Under the pieces are notes generated by a model. It worked only from the letters and a program-made list of their open reading frames with translations. It had not been told where the DNA came from and did no database searches. This document shows, in pieces, positions 57,540 to 64,000 of a DNA stretch of 64,000 nt. This DNA comes from Callorhinus ursinus (Eukaryota; Chordata; Mammalia; Carnivora; Otariidae). Position 1 is the stretch's first letter. Each line of letters starts with the position of its first letter. The stretch spans positions 14,833,870 through 14,897,869 of the forward strand of contig NW_020313005.1 of NCBI RefSeq assembly GCF_003265705.1, in the 5' to 3' direction. Made by a program: the position numbers and the translations under genes.

Positions 57540-57765
57540 TATGGCAATATTGTCCGCTATCAGGAGTTGAGAGTAACCAGGGTATACATAAGTGTAGAAA
57601 TGCATGAATAAAATGTGGTGTACGCACATTTAGAAATACTACACAGTAATCAGGGGAGATGAACTATGTGTATACTCAGCAATATGAGTAATGTTGAGGT
57701 AAAACAAAAAAAGCATGAGGCAAAACATGATCCACAGAACAGTGCTATTGAAGAATAATAGTAAC
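57540..57765 (+). mobile_element. Old LINE-1 (L1M) ORF2-end fragment
   Basis: 'ATGAATAAAATGTGGTGTACGCACATTTAGAAATACTACACAGTAATCAGGGGAGATGAACTATG' and 'GTAATGTTGAGGTAAAAC' resemble the sense L1 ORF2 C-terminal region. Confidence 0.55.
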
Positions 57766-58289
57766 AATATGAAGAGAGACCAATGTCAGCAAGACAATGG
57801 ACTAGGAAGCTCCAACCCCTTATTCCCCAACAGAAACATTAAATAAACAACTAGAGGCTGACTAAAATAACTTTATAGGAGTTATGAAAACCAAAGATCT
57901 ATAGCAACAGCGAATACCCGATCAAGAAAAAGCCATTAAAACAGTAGGAAATCTCATGGCATTTTGACTCACTTGTGTCCCACTCCCTATCTGGCATTTC
58001 TGTGGTTTGAGGAAAGCAACAGCCCAGTGCTTAGTTCCTTTCTGTGAAGTGAAAAGAGCAGGGTGTATATAATTTGCAACTATCTTGGTTTCTGTGTCAT
58101 CTAACTTAAAACTTGTACAGCTAAAGGTGACAGCTGAGATCTCAGGTTAGGCAAAGCTGCAATAGGAAGAGGGTGCAGCTCATTCACAGACTGAGTAATG
58201 CAAGTGAACAGCGAAGACGTCAAGAGAAGCAGGAGTGAGATTCTGAGGGAATTTAAGTCATGTATACGGAGGCATCAGAAAATAGCGCC

Positions 58290-58326
<37 letters not shown>

Positions 58327-58786
58327 GAAAGACACATGTCCAGAAAAGACCTGAGAAGACATGTCTCCACACAGGCTGATCCCAAAGCACAGAACAAGAC
58401 CTGATAATTAGTGAAGATCTTCCCCCACATGGAGCTAATCTATCAATTTTCAACAAAAAACTACAAGGCATACAAAAAAAAAAAAAAAAAAAGGAGGAAA
58501 AATGACCCACTCAAAGGAACAAAATAAATCTCCAATAACCATCCCTGATAAAAACCAGGCATCAAACTAAACAAAGATTTTAAAACAACTGTCTTAATTG
58601 TGCTCAAAAAACTAATGTTAAACAAAGACAACGTGAGAAAACTCGGGAAAATGATATATGAACAAAATAAGAATATCAAAAAGAAGATATAAATTATGTA
58701 AAAACACCAAACAAATTCTGGAGCAGAAAAATAAAGTAACTGAAATGAAAAAGCCGTTGGAGTGGGTCAACAGAAAATTTGAACAG
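57766..58786 (+). mobile_element. Old LINE-1 (L1M) 5' region and ORF1 start, interrupted by copy 3
   Basis: Old L1 5'UTR-like sequence leads to ORF1 landmarks: 'CAAAGATTTTAAAACAACTGTCTTAATTGTGC', 'GATATATGAACAAAATAAGAATATC', 'CAAATTCTGGAGCAGAAAAATAAAGTAACTGAAATGAAAAA', 'GTCAACAGAAAATTTGAACAGG'. It stops where copy 3 begins; the continuation must lie beyond the window. It contains a CA repeat (58293-58322) and an A tract (58471-58490). Confidence 0.8.
58293..58322 (+). repeat. (CA)n microsatellite after CGCGCG
   Basis: GCCCGCGCGCACACAC... alternating purine-pyrimidine run of about 38 bases, a Z-DNA-prone type of sequence. Confidence 0.93.
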
Positions 58787-60585
58787 GAGGGCGGAGCAAG
58801 ATGGCGGAGGAGTAGGAGACCTGGATTTCGTCTGGTCTCAGGAATTCAGGTGAATAGGGATCAAACCATTCTGAACACCTACGAACTCAACAGGAGATCG
58901 AACAGGAGAGTAGCAACAACTCTCTGAACAGAGAAGCGACCATGCAGAGAAGTGAATCTGAGGCGATATTCGGAAGGATAGACGGTGGGGGAGGGGGGCC
59001 TTCGTCAGCCGCTTCTGGCAAGTGATAGAGCCGCGGAGCGCAAAATCAGAACTTTTAGAAGTCGGCTGTGCTGAGGGACTTCGCTCCAGTGGCTAAGCGG
59101 GTAGTGGAACCCTCGCGGGACAGTGTGGTCTCAGGACCCTCAGGGTCACAGAAAGACCAGGGGTGCATGAGTGCAGCAGAGCTCCCAGGTATTGGACCAG
59201 GGAAGCTGGCTGCAGAGACAGAGCTGAGGCGCGGGCTCTCAGCTCGGGGTTGCCATAAAGTGTGATCCGTGGCCCAGTCGGGCCACTGCTCCTCCAGCAG
59301 GGACCCAACAAGCCGCAGATCTGGGGAGACTCCCCTTCCACCCCCAGTAGGAGCCGCGCAGGAGCGCACCACAGGGATCTGCTGGGTTTGGAGACTCCAC
59401 ACAGGGTCGGGTGCCAGAGATAGAAATGCTCGGGTCACAGGCCGGGTGAGAATGGAGTGCAGCTGGAGACCAGGGAGACGGGAGTGACTGCTTTTCTCTG
59501 GGGGCACACTGAGGAGCGGGGCCCCGAGTTCTCAGCTTCTCTGGGTGGAGATTGGGAGGCTGCCATTTTTGCCCTGATCCTCCAAAGCTGTACCGAGAGC
59601 TTGCAGGGAACAAAAGCTCCTGAGAGCAAACTCGAGCAGCTTGCTGAGCGCAGACCGACAAGGGCGGGGCAATTCCACCTCCGACAAAGACATTTGGGAA
59701 CCACGGCAACAGGCCCCTCCCCCAGAAGATCAGCACGAACAGCCAGCACCCAAGACCAAGTTTACCCATCAAGGAGAATGGGAGAACTCCAGTGCTAGGG
59801 GAATACTGCACATAGAGTTCATGGCTTTTTTTTTTACCATGATTCATTAGTTTTTCAAAGTTAATTTTTTAACTGTATTTTTTTAATTTTTAATTTTCCC
59901 TTTTTCAACCAACATCTTATCAATCCCTTTTTAAAAAAACATTTCTTATTTTCCATTTTTAGAGTCATATTTTATCCCTTCAGAGTAGTTGCCCTTATTT
60001 TTGGCATATATATATAAGTTGTTCTCTCTTTAAAATTTTGAGATACAGTTTCCTCTACCTGATCAAATTATACCCTAAATCACTAGAGTATGCCTTTGTT
60101 CTAGTCTCCTGCCTGATAACATTCTCTCCCTTTTTTTTTCTCTCTTTTTTTAAATCTTCTTCCTTCTCTTTTCAAACAACTTCTTATCTTCTCAATTCCT
60201 TTTACAAAATCTTTTATAATTTTCATCTTTACAGTCATCTTCCATCCATTCATTGTATCAACCCTTATTTTGTACATATATGTCTTTCTTCCTTTAAAAT
60301 TTTAGGAGGCACTTTTATCTAACAGACCAAAATATGTCAAAAATCTAGTGTGTGGCACTGATCTATGCACTAGTCTGATCATATTTGATCATATTCTGTT
60401 TTTTTTTGTATTCTGTTTTTGTTTTTATCTTTTTCTTTTTTTTTTCCTCTCTCCTTTTTTCTTTTTTTCCCTTTCTTTTCCCCTGGTTTCAGGTCTCTTA
60501 TGATTTGTATAGAGTGTATTTTCTGGGGACGTTGTTAACCTGACAGCATTGTGTTCTTTCATTCATCTATTCTCCCCTGGACAAA
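58787..60585 (+). promoter_or_regulatory. L1 5'UTR / internal promoter region, copy 3
   Basis: The YY1-type motif CAAGATGGCGG is intact at 58797-58807. The GC-rich block (58980-59760) keeps many CpGs (for example GAGCCGCGGAGCGC). The T-rich block has the two related units starting near 59906 and 60173, 267 bases apart. Transcription is not shown. Confidence 0.65.
59055..59507 (-). other. Antisense open frame in L1 5'UTR (150 codons, copy 3)
   Basis: Ends at the same stop as the copy 1 frame (1561). The shared core VWSLQTQQIP...VRSCAAP, LVGSLLEEQWPDWATDHTLWQPRAESP and SFCDPEGPETTLS is in register. Upstream residues differ by indels. A second, overlapping minus-strand frame of 202 codons (59239-59847) lies in another frame. 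No domain is recognised. Confidence 0.35.
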
Positions 60586-61478
60586 ATGACAAACGAAAAA
60601 ATTCAACTCAGGAAAAAGAACAAGAGGTAGTACCATCAGCCAGGGACCTACTCAATACGGATATTAGTTCAATGTTGGACCTAGAGTTCAGAATCATGAC
60701 TTTAAAGATACGAGCTGGGCTTGAAAAAAGCATGGAATTTATTAGAGAAACACTTTCTGGAGAAAGAAAAGAACTAAAATCTAACCATATAGAAATCAAA
60801 AAGGCTACTAATGAGGTCCAATAAAAAATGGGGGCACTAACCACTAGATAAATGAGGAGAAAGAGAGAATCAGCGATATAGAAGACCAAATGATGGAAAA
60901 TAAAGAGGCTGAGAAAAAGAGAGAAACAACTACAGGATCACGAGGGCAGAATTTGAGATATAAGCAATACGGTAAGACGAAACAACATCAGAATAATTGG
61001 GATCCCAGAAGAAGAAGAAAGAGAGACAGGGGCAGAAGGTATATTGGAGCAAATTATAGCAGAGAACTTCCCTAATGTGAGGAAGGAAACAGGCATCAAA
61101 ATCCAGGAGGCACAGAGAACCCCTCTCAAAATCAATAAAAATAGGTCAACACCCTGACATCTAATAGTAAAACGTACGAGTCTCAGAGACAAACAGAAAA
61201 TCCTGAAAGCAGCTCGGGAGAAGAGATATGTAACCTATAATGGTAGACATATTAGATTGGCAGAACACCTATCCACAGAGACCTGGCAGGCCAGAAAGGA
61301 CTGGCATGATATCTTCAGAGCACTAAACGAGAAAAATATGCAGCCAAGAATACTATATCCAGCTAGGTTGTCATTGAAAATTGAAGGAGAGATAAAAAGC
61401 TTCCACAACAAACAAAAACTAAAGGAATTTGCAAACACGAAACCAGACCTACAAGAAATATTGAAAGGGGTCATCTAA
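60586..61478 (+). pseudogene. L1 ORF1 (copy 3), frame-disrupted
   Basis: The ATG at 60586 is followed within about 12 codons by a shift relative to the main frame: the body reads NSTQEKEQEVVPSARDLLNTDISS in the frame opened upstream at 60549. The coiled-coil ends at a stop (60822). The RRM region reads NNIRIIGIPEEEERETGAEGI and QEAQRTPLKINKNRS in a third register. The C-terminal domain is open from 61257: STETWQARKDWHDIFRALNEK through LKEFANTKPDLQEILKGVI, ending at 61478. The whole region spans about 298 codons, close to the family's usual length. Confidence 0.88.
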
Positions 61479-61559
61479 GCAAAGAGAGAGCCTAAAAACA
61501 GCATAGATCAGAAAGGAACACAGACAATATACAGTCACAGTCACCTTACAGGCAATACA

Positions 61560-64000
61560 ATGGCACTAAATTCATACCTTTCAATAGTTACCCTGAATGT
61601 AAATGGGCTCAATGCCCCAATCGAAAGACACAGGCTATCAGATTGGATTAAAAATCAAGACCCATCAATATGCTGTCTGCAAGAGACTCATTTTAGACCC
61701 AAAGACACCCCCAGATTGAAAGTGAGAGGATGGAAAACCATTTACCATGCTAATGGACACCAAAAGAAAGAAGGGGTGGCAATCCTTATATCAGACAAAT
61801 TAGATTTCAAAACAAAAACTGTAATAAGAGATGAAGAAGGACACTATATCCTACTTAAAGGGTCTATCCAACAAGAAGATCTAACAATTGTAAATATCTA
61901 TGCCCCGAACATGGGGGCAGCCAATTATATAAGGCAATTAATAACAAAAGCAAAGAAACACATTGACAACAATACAATAATAGTGGGGGACTTTACCATC
62001 CCCCTCACTGAAATGGACAGATCATCTAAGCAAAAGATCAACAAGGAAATAAAGACCTTAAATGACACTCTGGACCAAATGGACTTCATAGACATATTCA
62101 GAACATTCCATCCCAAAGCAACAGAATACACATTCTTCTCTAGTGCCCATGGAACATTCTCCAGAATTGATCACATCCTAGGTCACAAATCAGGTCTCAA
62201 CTGGTACCAAAATATTGGGATTATTCCCTGCATATTTTCAGACCACAATGCTTTGAAACTAGAACTCACTCACAAGAGGAAACTCGGAAAGAACTCAAAT
62301 ACATGGAGGATAAAGAGCATCCTACTAAAGAATGAATGGGTCAACCAGGAAATTAAAGAAGAATTTAAAAATTCATGGGAACCAATGAAAATGAAAACAA
62401 AACTGTTCAAAATCTTTGGGATAGAGCAAAGGCAGTCCTTGTATAGCAATACAAGCCTTTCTCAGGAAACAAGAAAGGTCTCAAATACACAACCTAACCC
62501 TACACCTAAAGGAGCTGGAGAAAGAACAGCAAATAAAGCCTAAACGCAGCAGGAGAAGAGAAATAATAAAGATCAGAGCAGAAATCAATGAACTAGAAAC
62601 CAAAAGAACAGTAGAACAGATCAACGAAACTAGGAAATGGTTCTTTGAAAGAATTAACAAGATTGATAAACCCCTGGCCAGACTTATCAAAAAGAAAAGA
62701 GAAAGGACCCAAATCAACAAAATCATGAATGAAAGAAGAGAGATCAAACCCCACACCAAAGTAATACAAACAATTATAAGAACATATTATGAGCAACTCT
62801 ATGCCAGCAAATTAGAGAACCTGGAAGAAATGGGTGCATTCCTAGAGATGTATCAACTACCAAAACTGAACCAGGAAGAAATAGAAAACCTGAACAGACC
62901 TATAACCACTAAGGAAATTGAAGCAGGCATCAAAAATCCCCCAAGAAACAAAAGCCCAGGGCCAGATGGCTTGCCAGGAGAATTCTATCAGACATTTAAA
63001 GAAGAATCAATACCTATTCTCCTGAAACTATTCCAAAAAATAGAAATGGAAGGAAAACTTCCAAACTCATTTTATGAGGCCAGCATTACCTTGATCCCAA
63101 AACCAGAAAAAGACCCCGTGAAAAAGGAGAATTACAGACCAATATCCTTGATGAACATGGATGCAAAAATTCTCACCAAAATACTAGCCAATATAATCGA
63201 ACAGTACATTAAAAGGATTATTCACCACGACCAAGTGGGATTTATCCCTGGGCTGCAAGGTTGGTTCAACATCAGCAAATCAATCAACGTGATACAGTAC
63301 ATTAACAAAAGAAAGAACAAGAATCATGTGATCCTCTCAATAGATGCAGAAAAAGCATTTGACAAAGTACAGCATCCTTTCTTGATCAAAACTCTTCAGA
63401 GTATAAGGATAGAGGGTACATACCTCAATATCATAAAAGCCATCTATGAAAAACATGCAGCAAATATCATTCTCAATGGGGAAAAACTGAGAGATTTTCC
63501 CCTAAGGTCAGGAACGCAGCAGGGATGTCCACTCTCACCACTGCTATTCAGCATAGTATTAGAAGTCCTAGCCATAGCAATCAGACAACAAAAAGAAATC
63601 CAAGGCATCCAAATCAGCAAGGAGGAAGTGGAACTCTCACTCTTTGCAAATGATATGATACTGTATGTGGAAAACCTAAAAGACTCCACCCCAAAACTGC
63701 TAGAACTCATACAGGAATTCAGTAATGTAGCAGGATATAAAATCAGTGCACAGAAATCAGTGGCATTTCTATACACCAACAACAAGACAGAAGGAGACAA
63801 ATCAAGGATTCGATCTCATTTACAATTGCACCCAAAATCATAAGATACCTAGGAATAAATTTAACCAAAGAGGCAAAGGATCTATACTTAGAAAACTATA
63901 AAATGCTCATGAAAGAAATTGAAGAAGACACAAAGAAATGGAAAAACTTTCCATGCTCATGGATTGGAAGAACAAACATTGTGAAGACGTCAATGCTTCC
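61560..64000 (+). pseudogene. L1 ORF2 (copy 3): endonuclease and reverse transcriptase, partial
   Basis: The ATG at 61560 lies 81 bases after the ORF1 stop. Endonuclease: LNVNGLN, QETHF, YAPN and SDHNAL are present, but GDFN reads GDFT, changing an expected active-site Asn. A deletion of about 11 bases near 62440 shifts the frame (327-codon frame ends 62543). RT: open from 62725 with [24 protein letters not shown] (motif A) and [13 protein letters not shown]. Motif C reads FANDM at about 63653, not FADDM, so a catalytic Asp is replaced by Asn. A further frameshift near 63800 ends the frame at 63843. Confidence 0.93.

Larger units (their letters stand above)
58787..64000 (+). mobile_element. 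Young carnivore LINE-1, copy 3, runs off window
   Basis: Starts GGAGGGCGGAGCAAGATGGCGG at the L1M site. A 1.8-kb 5'UTR, an ORF1 with frame damage, and an ORF2 co-linear to the window end follow. It is the least decayed of the three copies: it keeps the most CpGs in the 5'UTR and the longest ORF2 frames (327 and 372 codons). The 3' end, tail and target-site duplication are outside the window. Confidence 0.95.

Noticed and set aside
59239..59847. A 202-codon minus-strand frame as a host gene
   Set aside because: It lies wholly in the GC-rich L1 5'UTR of copy 3, overlaps another antisense frame, and homologous regions of copies 1 and 2 do not keep it open.

Overview
This is a vertebrate, specifically mammalian, nuclear window with no protein-coding host gene or structural RNA gene that I can support. 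The repeats give the lineage. There are thirteen tRNA-Lys-type carnivore SINEs (CAN-SINE/SINEC; 'GGCGCCTGGGTGGCTCAG' head, CT-rich body, AATAAATAAA-A(n) tail) and three copies of a young carnivore LINE-1 that starts with GGAGGAGCAAGATGGCGG. The SINE body (TCGGGCTCCCTGCTCAGCGGGG...) is the arctoid form (bear, panda, seal or mustelid) rather than the dog or cat form. The exact species cannot be read from the sequence.

Layout. 1-3.8 kb: an ERVL LTR (MLT2 type), an L2 fragment and a 3'-truncated young L1 (copy 1). 3.8-32.5 kb: mostly unique intergenic or intronic DNA with old MIR and L2 fragments, two MLT1-type LTRs, one MER20, one unassigned LTR-like unit (16.6-17.1 kb), six SINEs, a very short 3' L1 tail, and a 0.7-kb G-poor CA-rich tandem array (14.9-15.6 kb). 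32.5-52.1 kb: an L1 graveyard, with an old L1M (32.5-44.2 kb) split by a complete-ended young L1 (copy 2, 36.7-42.6 kb, with a target-site duplication), followed by two more old L1M copies with related 5' regions and an opposite-strand L1M 3' end, all peppered with SINEs. 52.1-57.5 kb: unassigned sequence, a nested pair of L1 3' ends with two target-site duplications, a MIR, and an antisense MLT2 LTR carrying a perfect hairpin. 57.5-64 kb: old L1M pieces interrupted by young L1 copy 3, which runs off the window end.

The long reading frames in the window are L1 ORF1/ORF2 remains, chance frames in GC-rich L1 5'UTR, or low-complexity His/Thr frames in the CA array. All three young L1s look dead by sequence. 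Copy 1 stops inside ORF1. Copy 2 has lost the ORF1 C-terminal region and part of the ORF2 3' region. Copy 3 has frameshifts and a changed reverse-transcriptase FADD motif (FAND). The most interesting signals are an antisense reading frame shared by the three L1 5'UTRs, an internal ~260-bp duplication in that 5'UTR, two sharp inverted duplications that look like template-switch events, and the layered nesting of elements. I found no sign of an undescribed gene system. Family names are from memory of repeat consensus sequences; no library search was run.
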